From positions 3,934,764-3,998,763 of the forward strand of contig NC_092583.1 of the NCBI RefSeq assembly GCF_037975245.1: 64,000 bases of DNA, in the 5' to 3' direction. The notes under the pieces are model-generated. The model saw only the letters and a list, made by a program, of their open reading frames with translations. It made no database searches and was not told the DNA's origin. Below, piece by piece: positions 1 to 13,183 of this stretch. The stretch comes from Apostichopus japonicus (Eukaryota; Echinodermata; Holothuroidea; Aspidochirotida; Stichopodidae). Position numbers and translations under genes: made by a program. The stretch's first letter is position 1. Every line of letters begins with the position of its first letter.

Positions 1-990
1 TAAATTATCTGTGTCTTTAGATTACTACAGTCTAATTGACATGAACCGTAACTAATTATCTAAAACGAGTTAAAAAGAAAATAGATTCAAATTTTGTTGG
101 AAGTCATTGAGCAAAAAAATATAAAAATCATAAAGTATAACCATCGTTCGCTATTATTGCAAAACGTACCTCATTTCTTAATTTTATATTACATCAAAAT
201 CAATGACATATATAGACATAATTCCGAAATTGACTTTTGCTTTTAAGCTTCCACTCTCATTTGTTTTCAATGTTTCTCTTCGTTTTCATGTCAAATAGAT
301 GTCAGACCAGAACCGAACAAACATGGTAACATATACGGTAGCAGGTGCCGAAAGCTAAATTAATTTTTTTTTTTGCGAGTGAACATTACACAAGATACTG
401 CTGATCCTAGTTATGGTAATCAATCGTCCTTGAAGGGTCTAATTAATTCTGAGATAGTTTTGTTGATAAGGAAATTGAAAAATGAATTCTTCATCTCCCT
501 TCTCTCTCCACCGTTCTCTTCCTCTTCTATTTAGCATCTCTCCGAGCAGCCTTTTACGTCAGGATTCTAAACATGACTGTGTATGATCAACCGCCGTAGA
601 GAGAAAGGCAGATTAAGAGAGGGACAGAGAGAGAGACAGGGATGAAAAGGATTACTTTTCACGAGCAAGAAACGTAATTGTATTTATTAACGTTTGGGAA
701 TTTAAGGGTATTTGTTTTTTTGTACAGTCACGATTTGGAAATACAGTTAATTACGCTATGTCCACTCCTTTATTAAAACTGAAATAAAAAAGTATAAAAG
801 TATTATAAAACATTTTTTTTGCCTACGTCCGAGTTTGTATAACATGATTTTAATTCAGAATCAATGTTAAGACGCAACAGCCTAGTCAGAATGTATACTG
901 CCAGTGCCCCCTCTCCCAACCCCCACCCCACCCCAAGGGAGAGGGATCGACCATGACATCATTATCATTATATTTGGATTACTAACATCG
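1..990. other. Non-coding AT-rich stretch
   Basis: No open frame with protein-like composition was seen on either strand. There are short pyrimidine- and purine-rich runs (about 495-530 and 600-645) and a C-rich run near 905-935. No RNA gene or transposon terminus was recognised. Confidence 0.5.
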
Positions 991-999
991 TGGTGGTTA

Positions 1000-1640
1000 C
1001 AAGCGATCTTTACCGTAATCATATTTGTGATCGTAAACAGTGATCGTAAACGATCGGGATAGTGATATTAATCATTCCCTAATTATATGATCTTCGTAAT
1101 CTTGGTTGTGATCGCATCCGTTACAATGATCGTATTCGTATTTTTACTATATAGTGAGATCCAAACTGGAGATCATTGTATGCGTGTGGTTTGTTATAGT
1201 AACGGTCTGTATCACGATCGCAATTCCGCAATGATAACCGTTGTCTCGTTTCCGATCTTTTTTATCTTCGTATAATTTGAAAATAAAGGGATCTGATCGT
1301 CATTGCTATTGTCTATGTGATCTTAATCGTGACCGTGTTTGTATGTATGTATGTATTGTATGTATGTATTTTAGATCCTCATGCAAGCAGGAACTCGCGA
1401 AGAAGCCTCATTGGCTTATCAAAGCCGCAAGCTGACCGAAGTCAGTCTCTTAGATTCATATTTGACGTCCATGATTTTAAATTGTCAATTGTCAACAACA
1501 CTGTAACTGGAAGACATACATTAATCTTATGATTGGAAGGCACCGGCGTTGTAACCACTGAGCTGAGCTCACACTCCTATAATGTTTGTGATCGTATTCA
1601 TGATACTGATCGCCATCTTCATCTTCATCTTTAAAACCAT
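1000..1640. repeat. Degenerate GATCGTA-type repeat region
   Basis: The words GATCGTAA, GATCGTAT and close variants recur irregularly (for example near 1030, 1044, 1132, 1215 and 1590), with a short GTAT run at 1340-1370. The spacing is irregular, so this looks like an old decayed tandem array. The small open frames at 1087-1275 and 1241-1532 fall inside it and have no recognisable protein features. Confidence 0.45.
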
Positions 1641-2663
1641 CAATTGATCACCGGAAGATCGTCATACGTTAATAATGCTAATTACACTGGAACCAATGCC
1701 AACATTAGGCTATGTAAAGTGATACAATACTTTAGAATTCGGCATTCGCACAAACACGTTCACACGACATAAAGTCAATCTTGTAATGAAATATAGAAGA
1801 AAAAAATTGTTGAAGCCCATGAGTTTCGATGATGTCATCTATAGACGTATGTGTGTGTGAAGACATACATCTGTGTTATCTGGAATTAGATATTTTCTTA
1901 GCTGTTAGAAAGAAGTTGTCCATGTGATCAGATAGACAAATAAAGACTTTAATGTAAATTAGTAAACTCAAGCTAGTAGTATAGGTTTTTAAATCGTAGT
2001 ATAAAAAAGATATTTCTTCTTAAATTACGCCATTAGGTTTTATTTGAAATGTGTTGTATGACATTTACCCAGTACCCTTTGAGCGTACCAATTACTTTGT
2101 GGTACTTTTGAAGATATTTTACATTACCCTGTGTAACGACAATTTCTAACCTAAACGATGTTTACATCTGATAAAATTCATGACTTATTACGGAGGTGCT
2201 CTTGTGAAGTTTTGTTAGAAAAACTTCCTTTGATAAAAGAAACCTTATTCACCAAAGATATGAATAAATCAGAAGATAGTGTCGACTGAAAGGATATATT
2301 ATGATATCATAATATATATATATACGCCTAGCTTTCTTGCACATTATTTAGTCCAAAGGGCAAATCCCCAAATCATAGAAGTACTGCTCCATCACCACAG
2401 AAAGTCTCCCTCAGTGTGAATTCTATCAAGTGAGATTAAAATCAGTAAAAGAATATTTGCCTCAACATTAAAATGACACATGCATTTTCCTTCGTTTTTC
2501 CGGTAAAGAATTTCAGATTTCATGAGCCGAGTCATTAATCCTATAACATAAATGACAAATGTTCTTCTGTTCTTGAAATTTCTTTATTGAATCCACGATA
2601 AATACTTTAAACGATTATCATCTTTTAAAGTTAATATTGTTTATGATATCATGTCAGGAACGA
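1641..2663. other. Non-coding stretch, nothing recognised
   Basis: AT-rich DNA with frequent stops in all frames. No splice-flanked open frame, RNA gene or transposon end was seen. Confidence 0.4.
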
Positions 2664-2855
<192 letters not shown>

Positions 2856-3933
2856 TATCATTTTTTGCAGGGGGGAGGGGCTTTGCATATAGCTTCGGCC
2901 GTACCGGGTTAAACAAATTAATTTCAGCGGGGATACTGTGGCGGTCAAATTTGTTGTATAGTTCTTTAATTTCAACATGGTCAAATGCTACTTAGGCTTA
3001 TAAGCGTTCGATGTGTACTAACAGCATCATGCAGCTACCACCAATCACACAGTTAGGTATACCATTTAGGGTTTACATCTGACATTTTCATTAACGAATA
3101 TTAAACATTTCCGCACGAGTTTGCGCGCAATGATTGGGTGAACGTCTTTTAATTAACATAAATATTCATCAATACTACGTCACAAAGATTATTGTTATTC
3201 AAATTTTAGAAAACCATTTCGTATATATCTTCGGAGGGGAGATTGTATTATAAGATTCACATCCAGCTATCACTTTGATTCCGAACTAACATGTAATTGA
3301 AACTAAGTGTTCCCAAGCATAAGGCGTCAGTAAAAAGAGCCATCACATAGTCTGTAAGTCGTGCAACTCATTTCAAAGTAATAATTAGTTACGATTCCTC
3401 GTCAGCAAAGATTTACGTCTGGCCTTGGAATTATTGTTAACAATCATAGGCCTATAGCAACAGACATGCAATAACAGTCGAAGTATACATTAGTTGAAAA
3501 TGTCAGCAGAAATAGCATTTAGTTATTCGAATTCTGGTAAACCACCATCAAGCTATTGAGGAGGATAATGTTGAGGTGAATTATTTGGGTGTTATGTTTA
3601 AAACAAAAAACGATTGGTCAGTAATTCGAATGGTTAACCTAATGCATATAATTGGTGACGTGCGTGTCTTAGTAAATATTTACTCGGTTAACTGCATGAA
3701 CGGATAATAATCATCGGTTACGGGAATTCTGGGTCATAAATTTATAGCTTCTGACGTGCATATTTTGTATGTTGATAAATGTTCCTCGGTTATTCGATTT
3801 CTGGTAAACCATACCTCGTGAAAAGTGTCGGTCATGCAAATTAAATACGTATTTGGGGGTATTGAGGATCGGACGAAAGCAATAACAACCCTCGGTTTTC
3901 GGAGTCTATCTGTCGAAAATTCGGAATATTCAT
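2856..3933. other. Non-coding stretch
   Basis: No gene was seen. Phrases such as TTATTCGAATTCTGGTAAACC recur near 3523 and 3790, and with a gap near 4113. They look like scattered relatives of the 22-bp array that follows. Confidence 0.4.
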
Positions 3934-4043
3934 GACGGTTATTCGGATTCTCTCTGTCGGTTATTCGTATTCTTCCTGTCGATTATTCGTATTCTTCCTG
4001 TCGGTTATTCTGATTCTCCCCGTCGGTTATTTGGATTATTCGG
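3934..4043. repeat. 22-bp minisatellite, five units
   Basis: Units start at 3934, 3956, 3978, 4000 and 4022, an exact 22-bp period. The core reads GGTTATTCGTATTCTTCCTG with a few substitutions per unit. The exact register with point changes indicates tandem duplication. Confidence 0.9.
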
Positions 4044-4781
4044 ATATCATAGCTTGTGAAGTGCTTTTGCTAGAAAGGAAATGGGGGATACTAGCCAGAA
4101 AAAAATAGCGGTTATTCGAATTCTCGTAAACCAACATATGTCTATACCTATACATACGTATCTTCCAAAATAAGTTTATATACGGTTAACCGTATTTCAG
4201 AAGAGACAACAATGTTCGGAAAACATTTTAAGCAGTCTTCAAAATTGTCGTTTAGACTATCATATATTCATTCGAACGTGCAATATTTTTTCCAAGTAAC
4301 CATTTGTCTGGGTATTTTGTCAGACAGGAAAGACAGAGGGAGAGAGATAGAGAGAGAGAGATAAAATGTTTGGGTTCTTAACATTCTAGTAAAACCTTTG
4401 CGGAGCCTCATCTAATTGAAGTGATGAAAATTCCAGAGAATTCGACTTTTCGTTGTTTTTGGGGTGTGGGGGGGGGGGGATGTTTGACATTGTATATATG
4501 TTGGGTTAAACTATAATCAATGGTAACATCAAATTTCAGTCTGAGAATTAAAAAAGAGTTGAACATTTTATTGAGTATAATTCAATTGTCAAGCGATGGC
4601 ATCGACCGTCCGATATTATTTGTCAACAAGGTGGCTGATTTTACGAACATCTGTATTGTATAAAAACAACATGAGCAAATGTGGGTCATCATAATAATAT
4701 AGTGGCTATAAAAGTATGTGTTCTGTAAAGTGGTACTCAGCGTTGTTTTAACATATTGCAAACGGTTGGTTTTCATTTATG
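4044..4781. other. Non-coding stretch
   Basis: There is a GA-rich run near 4327-4363 and a G run near 4465-4480. No coding or RNA feature was recognised. Confidence 0.4.
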
Positions 4782-4863
4782 CTTGTATTGAAAGCCAAAG
4801 TTTGTTGTATTGAAAGCCAAAGTTTGTTGTATTGAAAGCCATTGCTTGTATTGAAAGCCAAAG
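4782..4863. repeat. 22-bp tandem repeat, four units
   Basis: The word ATTGAAAGCC recurs at 4787, 4809, 4831 and 4850, giving a 22-bp period with the last spacing shortened to 19. It sits just before a long TA tract. Confidence 0.9.
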
Positions 4864-4908
4864 TATATAGTTGAACTAACAGTAACATTCCAAATATGAA
4901 ATATAGAA

Positions 4909-6189
<1,281 letters not shown>

Positions 6190-6207
6190 TTCGCCATGAT
6201 GACGTCA
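6190..6207 (-). promoter_or_regulatory. CRE palindrome beside an ATGGCG word
   Basis: TGACGTCA lies at 6200-6207. Read on the minus strand it is followed within a few bases by CATGGCGAAT, a YY1-like word. CREB/ATF proteins bind TGACGTCA and YY1 binds AANATGGCG; both are established. That the site is used here is inference. The ATG of this word opens a short minus-strand frame ending at 6120 that matches no family I recognise. Confidence 0.3.
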
Positions 6208-6557
6208 CAGATCACATATATACTGAAATCCATGTTGTGTAGGCAGTACAAGGTTTGGCCAGTCGAGAGAGAAGGAGAACAGATAACACCCATCACCATC
6301 AATCATATCTCGAGTTAATGACGAGATCTTGAAATGCGGTTCTCAATTAACAGTGTTGAATATTTTTCCCTTTGCAGGATAAGTGTTATATTGGCTGCCA
6401 CATGAATATTCATTTAAAGCAAATTTACTCCATTCAACACTGTTCTGTATCATGCATAACTGTGATACTTTGCTTTAGTTCTAATAGCAAGTATCGGTTT
6501 TGCGAAACTGTGTACACAGTCGGTATTGTACTAACGGTAACGGATATTTGCTTTCTA

Positions 6558-6752
<195 letters not shown>

Positions 6753-7059
6753 GTATAACAAGCATTTTCAAACATTTTTCACCTCTAACTGTTTATTATG
6801 CAACTAACAATATTCTCCGCTTTTTGTGTTGCATCTATATAGAAACTGACCTAATGATTATTGTCTCTAGTTCAGTCACTTTAATTGACGAACCTCAACT
6901 GTTTGAAGGGTCATTTCTCAAAAATAAATAAATAAAAGTGTGATTGAAATATCACCTGGGCTGATAGCAATTTTTAAGCTGTCTACAATGTACGAAAATT
7001 ATTGTGCGTGCTTTAAGTAATCATTCAAATATCGTCGTTGCTAATATCATCATACAGCA

Positions 7060-8030
7060 ATTCCGTGCTTCATGAATACAGTCACATGCTATAATTATGT
7101 CGTCATGAAGCCATGTAAGCACGTATAGTCCACACACTTATCTAGTCACATACCACGTGTAGTGTATCTGTGTATAGTCATGCAGTCATTGTTTCATAAT
7201 ATAGTTATATAATCAAATATTTATGTAGCCTTGCATTCATGCAGCTATGTAGTCATCTATATGAAGTCATGCAAACATGTAATCAAGTGTGATGTAGTCA
7301 TGTATTCATTCAGAAATGTAATCATACCGCAATAAAGTCATGCGCGTGTAGTCATGCAGCAGTGTAGTCATGTACATGAAGTCATGTAAACATGTAATCA
7401 ATCATGTTTGATGTAGTCAAGCACTCATGCATTCATGCAGCCATGTAATCGTATAGCCATGTAGTCATGTACGTACGGTATGTTGTCTTGCTTCAATGTA
7501 ATCATGTATATGAAGTCATGTAATCAAGTGTAATGTAGTCATGCAGTCATGTATTCATGCAGCCATGTAGTCCCGTACGTACGGTATGTAGTCATGCATG
7601 AATGTAATCATGTTAATAAATTCATGTAATCATGTTTGATGTAGTCATGCAGTCATGCAGTCATGCGTTCATTCAGCCAAGTAATCATACAGCCGTTGAA
7701 GTCATGTATGTAGTCTTGCTTCAATGTTATCATGTATATGAAGTCATGTAATCATGTATGATGTAGTCATTTAGTCATGCATTCATGCAGCCAAGTAATC
7801 ATACAGCCTTGTAGTCACGTACGTACGGTATGTAGTCATTCAACAATGTAATTATGTATATGAAGTAATGTACTCATGTTTAGTGTAGTCACTAGTTATG
7901 TAGTTATGTAGGCATGTAATCATGTAAATGTAATATATAGGCATGCAGCCATGTTTATATGTATGAAGTCATTCAATCATGTACGATGTGTTCATATAGT
8001 CATATATTTATGTAGTTATTTAATCATAAC
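7060..8030. repeat. Degenerate ATGTAGTCATG satellite-like array
   Basis: For about 1 kb the sequence is built from words like GTAGTCATG, GCAGTCATG, GTAATCATG and GAAGTCATG, a roughly 9-bp basic unit. A longer unit is superimposed: GTACGTACGGTATG recurs near 7470, 7575 and 7818, each followed by a similar run of ATG words. This suggests higher-order amplification followed by decay. Confidence 0.85.
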
Positions 8031-11000
8031 TGTTGTGGTAATATCGGCAAACACTTCACATAAAGCAAAGATTCATATAAAACCCGATATTTTATAATCG
8101 ATGACTTTAAATTATCGTACTCATTAAAAAATAAAGATAATAATAAAAATACTAAATTATGTCCATGGTTAAGCTATAAAGACGTATTTAATGTCTATGA
8201 TATGAAAATATAAATAATTACGAGTGTTTAAGTGAATTTAGCGGACGAATCGCTATTGCGTTCAAATATGACATTCAGAATCAATAGAGATAGGGAAACA
8301 TATAACAAAGAAACAAAAACAGCCAATGGACATTTTTTACTTTTATTCTTGTTCATTTTTCGACTTTTTAACGATGCACCGTCTTTATGACCAATGTTAC
8401 AATTATACAGTTCAAAAAAGAAAAAATGTTCTCCACTTTGATGGTTTATTGTATACAGCAGTCATGAAATATGGAATAAATGGAATAAATAAACAAATTA
8501 AAACTTACACCAAAAAAATGCGGTCATTGCAAGAATTAGTTTCAAACAAGCAAGTGCATATCCTTATATTTCAAAAATGACATCAGCAGAAAATAATCTG
8601 TGATAAAGACTTTCATTTCCGATGGTTTGGCTTAAAAATGGTCCCACATTTTTCTCCTTTTTTCGGAATCGTATTTAATCGCATTTTCGGAATCGTATAT
8701 TCACTGTTTTTAAGAGACATAATTACTAAAGTTTTAGCACATTTCAAAATAAATAAGATACTATTTTTTTTGTCAAATTAAATAAATTGAATAATATAAT
8801 AATTGTGATAATAATGCTGGAGAACTACCGTATTCAATAGTTTTATAATTCATATTCATAATTCATATTAAAGTCATAAATGCTTTATGGTCATTTTTTT
8901 TCTCTCTTTTGGTCTGTGACAATACAAGGCAAAACAACGAATAAATTTTGGAGAACTTTTAGAGATTCAATTATTCAACAAGAAACCAATGTCGTCGATG
9001 ACGTCATTTTCAGGAATTTGAACAATTTTCCGATCAACATTTCAGATAACATATAGCCGTTTATTCTCTTTGACATTGTCGGTTAAAGGTTAACCGATAC
9101 GAATAATTTTATTTTGTGGAAATATTGCAAAAACTAATAAATTTAATCCGTCATTTTGTGGACGGTGAACACATGATCAACTCAAAGGATAAAGCCCCAT
9201 TTTAATTACACTTTGTTTACGAAAGGCATCCATCTTGGCTCCAAAGTTAAGTGTGTTTTTTGTTTATCAGCCGTGCCAAATTGAAAGTGTTCAAAACATC
9301 TCCTATGAAAATTTTATACGATGCACACAACCGAAAAGGCTATTAGGCTATTTGTTTATCCACTTGATCGACAGTTGGCAGATTTTGTTTGTAAATTCCA
9401 ATATATCAAAGCAAGAAAACAATGCCTTTATTCTCTGTTTCATTTTGTTGTAATTTTAATACGTAATTTTTTTTATAATTACATTCAAAGAAAATAATAA
9501 GAGCAAAAATATGTGTAGTAAAATAAATACGTCGACAAATCTGACGTCATCAAAACGTCAAAAGAAAAATGCGGGAGAAAACAAAAGGGGCTACAATTGT
9601 GTTTTAAGTGGGCTTAATGTTGGTTGAATATGCACATTTCATAATTAATTAAAATTTGTTCATATGCCACTATATCGGAGTTCAAGTTTGTGAAATTTGG
9701 TTATATTGCTAAAACTTCCGTTTTCGAACGACGTCCGTTTATAAAGATATTATATAAACGGTACACAGTTCGTCCTTGAGCAAAAGATTAGAGTTATGAT
9801 GGCAAGTTTCTTGTTGTTGATATAAATGTTATCAACCCATAATTTTGGTAGATTAATGATCCTTCAAATGTGGGTAGGGTGGTGGAGGGAGCGGGGGGGG
9901 ACTTTATTATGCCCAGTCGTTCTCCTTTAGTCGAGGACGATTATACCCCTGAAATCAACTATAACTGTTAACATAAAATATTAGTCGCAATGCAACGTTT
10001 CGAAATTATATTGAAAAAAAATGTCGAAGTGTAACACAGCGAAAATCATGTCTTCAGAACTGTGACTTATAAGATTAAAATGACGTCATATTTAGTCATG
10101 TCGTAAATAGGAGAGTGGCACCTTGTTGATAGGATGGCATATGTACTGATGTTTATTGACTGCAATTCTTTCCAAATTAGGTCGAGTATAAATCAGGGTC
10201 AACCCCTCTATAATAGCTACATACTCCCGGTACCCTGTATTTATTTCTAAAATTAGATATCGACCAGCGCCACCTGCCATCGCCATAGAGACGAAGCAGT
10301 CAAAATATTCAATCAAACAGTGCAAACCTAGACCTTAGACCCCCACTTCTTTAATTTAGAGCTCGCTAATCAACGAAACTAAAGTTACAATCTCGCAATT
10401 CTTACTTGCATGAGATATCGATCGTTACATAAACAAAAAAATGTGTGTCACCGTCCTGAAATGCTTGACTAAAAGCTACAGACGTCTCGTAATTGAAGAA
10501 TGTTCATGCCAATACATACCACAGAAAATGTTCGAATGAAAATTTTAAAATTTTTATGAGAAAGAAACATTTCTTAGTCATAGATATATGCTATATAATA
10601 GGCAACTCAAGCAGGCTCATTTGCTGTTTGAGAATTAAGTTATCAAGTCAGCAAAGCTTACTGACCTATTTTATAATATTTTTTCTGATATAACCACGTG
10701 GTTTTGATTGATTTCATCATCAAGAAACTGAAATCGTGACAGTATTACTCTGTGCCAACGTCAAATAGTCCTGTGTGTATGATTAATTAGATTTTGGCTA
10801 ATAAGGAAAAGTATGTCTTACTGAGATGGGGCCATAAAACACAATTAGAATATGTAAATTGAAATCTGAATAATTAATATCTCGTCTTTTATTTGACCTA
10901 TTTTTGTAGACCCTAATCAGTTACTGATAAATAGAGGAACATTATCAAAAGCGGTACTTTTTTTTCGATCAGTAGTTTCTTTTTATTCTTTCGTACCATT

Positions 11001-11571
11001 TTTCTTGTGTTGTAAGGAAGCCTTTTTATTCCATTTAAGATCTGTTTTTCGTTTCAATTCTATTTTTCATCATCAGAAAAACCAACAACAACGAAATGGA
11101 ATGAGTACCAAATTTAAGTAACCATAGCCAATTTTTTTTTCTGATCGTAACATTAACTCTATTGTTTACGAATCGGGAATTATTGTTTATAATATAATAT
11201 CAGCGAATAATGTATACATTTTTTTTTTCATAAAACGTTCTTCTTCTTCTTTGTCTTCAAATATTTGACAAGATTTGTCTTTTTTTTTTCGTGTCTCCCT
11301 GTCGTTGTACAGAAATCGTCGAAAATATGACCTACTGAATAAGGGGAATGGTTAAAATTCATCGTGCAAAGACGAGTTAGAAACCATTGCATCATCTGCG
11401 TCGTGGATCAATAAACTGCTTCAACTGCGCAACCTCAGTAGAGAAAGTAGTAACCATCGTTGTTACTCCATTTGGAAGGCATAGTCTCCACACCAAAAAA
11501 AAAAATTGCCTCATTCTTTCCTTATTTTGTCTCTCTCTATCTCTCTCAAGCTAAAATTGAGCAAGTTCTCT
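8031..11571. other. Non-coding stretch with scattered CRE sites
   Basis: No convincing exon was seen. Exact TGACGTCA palindromes occur at 8999, 9542 and 10081. Open frames at 8326-8580, 9235-9453, 10092-10325 and 10493-10693 lack domains, signal peptides and good splice contexts. A polypyrimidine/CAG site near 11282-11312 is acceptor-like on the plus strand, but all three frames close within about 14 codons. Confidence 0.4.
11025..11030 (-). terminator. Candidate poly(A) signal AATAAA
   Basis: The plus strand reads TTTATT, so the minus strand has AATAAA about 540 bases beyond the stop of the peptide-precursor frame. A second copy lies at 10982-10987. Such words are common in AT-rich DNA, so this is only a position-compatible candidate. 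Confidence 0.2.
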
Positions 11572-11880
11572 TTAATCCAACGTGGCATCAAAATCTGGAA
11601 TTCTAATAGGCCCGAAATTTTCACCATCAAAATCACCGCTTCTCCTACCGAACATCGTCATACCGTAATTGCCAAAATTGCCCTTTCCTTTCCGGTTACC
11701 GTGTGATGCCAACAGCCTCTGTCTGATTTCTCTGAGTGGAATGTACTCTGGTTCTTCTAAATAGCCTGGGAATGCTGCTGCGTGACGCCGCACCGGTGTC
11801 GCTGTTGTTAATGCAAGTAGTACGCATGCGCATAATGAGAATGCGATAAGGTGATAGGTTCTTATGTCCGGTCGAGACAT
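11572..11880 (-). CDS. Secreted neuropeptide/peptide-hormone precursor, single coding exon
   Basis: Encodes 102 residues. The start is the Met at 11880 rather than an in-frame Met 7 codons earlier, because a splice acceptor (TTCTTTGTTCACAG) ends at 11892 and removes the earlier codons; the context is ATAACCATGTC. Residues 1-27 form a signal peptide with a hydrophobic core (LIAFSLCACVLLAL) and probable cleavage after TTA. Dibasic sites follow at Arg31-Arg32, Arg63-Lys64 and Arg79-Arg80. Gly78 before Arg79-Arg80 is an amidation donor, so processing would give a peptide ending NFGNYGMTMF-amide, followed by an acidic C-terminal tail (residues 81-102). The mature part has no cysteine. Family is unresolved. 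IRQRLLASHGN followed by GMTMFGRR recalls vertebrate orexin-B (LQRLLQASGN, GILTM-GRR); the YGxxxF-GRRS layout also recalls gastrin/CCK/sulfakinin. The precursor architecture is seen; receptor class and function are inference. Confidence 0.75.
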   Translation of the reverse strand: MSRPDIRTYHLIAFSLCACVLLALTTATPVRRHAAAFPGYLEEPEYIPLREIRQRLLASHGNRKGKGNFGNYGMTMFGRRSGDFDGENFGPIRIPDFDATLD

Positions 11881-11893
11881 GGTTATAGTTTCT
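11881..11893 (-). other. Splice acceptor and short 5' leader of the peptide exon
   Basis: On the minus strand a T-rich tract ends in TTCACAG with AG at 11893-11892, leaving 11 untranslated bases (AAACTATAACC) before the ATG at 11880. An intron just before the start codon implies at least one upstream non-coding exon. Confidence 0.65.
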
Positions 11894-12159
11894 GTGAACA
11901 AAGAATAAAACAGAGTTGAAATAGGATGAAAGATAGTTTGCTAATTTTCACCATTAAGAATCACAGAACCAAAATGAACACTTCGCAATACTGACTTAAA
12001 TGGATGCTCTGGGGGTCGGGTCGGGGAGGGGAGGGGGAGGAGGGGAGGAGACAATGTAACACTGATATTGATGAGAAAGCTATTCCACGCTGATGATTGA
12101 TAAACAATATCTTGTCCTTCACTTTAGATATGGTTGATTGGATGATATTTACTTTTGAG

Positions 12160-12410
12160 TAAGAACAGCCGATTCACGCATAGATTCCAGTAACTACTGT
12201 AAATCTTGAAGTTTTGCACCACAGTAAAAAAACAGGATTGTGCTGACAAATCTGATCCCAAACAACTGAATTTGTTGGGATTACACATATCCTCAGTTCT
12301 TACTGTAATCATAATATCACATGCTACCGATTTATAGCACGATCCAGTTTTTACTTTGGTACAAAACTTTAAGAGTAACAGTAGTTACTGTGTTCTCTGT
12401 GTGTATCGGG
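12160..12410. repeat. Long imperfect foldback (hairpin) sequence
   Basis: The arm at about 12165-12247 and the arm at about 12334-12405 are reverse complements at roughly 80% identity by eye, sharing blocks such as CAGTAGTTACTG, CAAAACTT and AGCACRATCC, with a loop of about 85 bp. The arms can also be extended outward with lower identity. It lies just upstream of the peptide exon, inside its presumed intron. It could be a decayed MITE or an inverted duplication. Small open frames on both strands here are the two arms read in opposite directions. Confidence 0.7.
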
Positions 12411-12467
12411 TGCTGAGAAGCTATAGACCATCTTTTACGCGAGTAGGAGATCGCAGTAGGGTGTCTG

Positions 12468-12475
12468 TGACGTCA
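12468..12475. promoter_or_regulatory. CRE palindrome TGACGTCA upstream of the peptide exon
   Basis: An exact full CRE lies about 590 bases upstream of the minus-strand start codon. Neuropeptide genes are often CREB-responsive; use of this site is inference. Confidence 0.3.
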
Positions 12476-12728
12476 TACAAGGAAACGCTCTCCAAAGATC
12501 TTTTACTTGTTATTATAATCTTCATCATGATTATCATTGAAAACGAATACATTTGGAATGTTTGCTCAAAGCTGTCAGTGTTCTCTGTAGTAAGAATGTC
12601 ATCACAATGCAACTGTTTAGTAGAAATACTATTTTCCTCTGCCACAGATAAATATTTACGAAAATAAGACAACAACAATGACATTTACTCTTGCCAGATA
12701 TAATCACAAAATATTGCCAACTTTGCAA

Positions 12729-12752
12729 ATATATATATATATATATATATAT
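12729..12752. repeat. Short (TA)n tract
   Basis: An uninterrupted run of about 12 TA dinucleotides in the presumed intron. Confidence 0.9.
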
Positions 12753-13052
12753 TGCCCATAGAAAATGCTATGAGGATATGAATTTGACCTAAATATGCAG
12801 AAAGATGTGCAGTAAATCAGTTTTAGCCACCAGAAGTTCCTCTTAACACAGAACACGTGTTGATTTTAGTCAAATACTTCGTTTTTTTTCTAGAGTTTGC
12901 TAAAGAATCAGATTTATTATCGCATTATCCATTACTTCAACAGCTCTGTATTCCGTTCCAAAAAACTCAAGTGGTTCGGGTAATATTCGGCTACGCTCAA
13001 GTTTTTGTTATATCATTATCAATTTATTCCCCTTTATTTTATTACATCTTAC

Positions 13053-13183
13053 TAGATAAGATCAATTTCAATCGGTGGCGTTTCGGTGGGGTCGGGCTTG
13101 TGTTGCGGGGCCGGGCGAGGAGGAGCGGAGCGCGGACGGTAGACCAGCTTCGTTTTAATTGGCCGCTTCCTAAACCATCTCAT
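13053..13183 (-). promoter_or_regulatory. CpG-rich patch: candidate 5' exon/promoter of the peptide gene
   Basis: About 80 bp at 13070-13150 is GC- and CpG-dense in otherwise AT-rich DNA. On the minus strand the patch is followed by CTA-GTAAGA, a donor-like site with the exon end at 13053, and preceded by a TATAATTA-like word near 13190. Splicing from 13053 to 11891 would remove a 1161-base intron and join a short leader to the peptide exon. A 43-codon Pro/Arg-rich frame starts at 13183 and stops at 13052; it matches no family I recognise. The exon assignment is inference. Confidence 0.3.

Noticed and set aside
7060-8030. CRISPR-like array
   Set aside because: Repeats are very short, degenerate and without unique spacers, and the window is eukaryotic.
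10092-10325. 77-codon minus-strand frame containing MAMAGGAGRYLILEINTG
   Set aside because: No domain or splice support was recognised, and its 3' end runs into ordinary AT-rich sequence.
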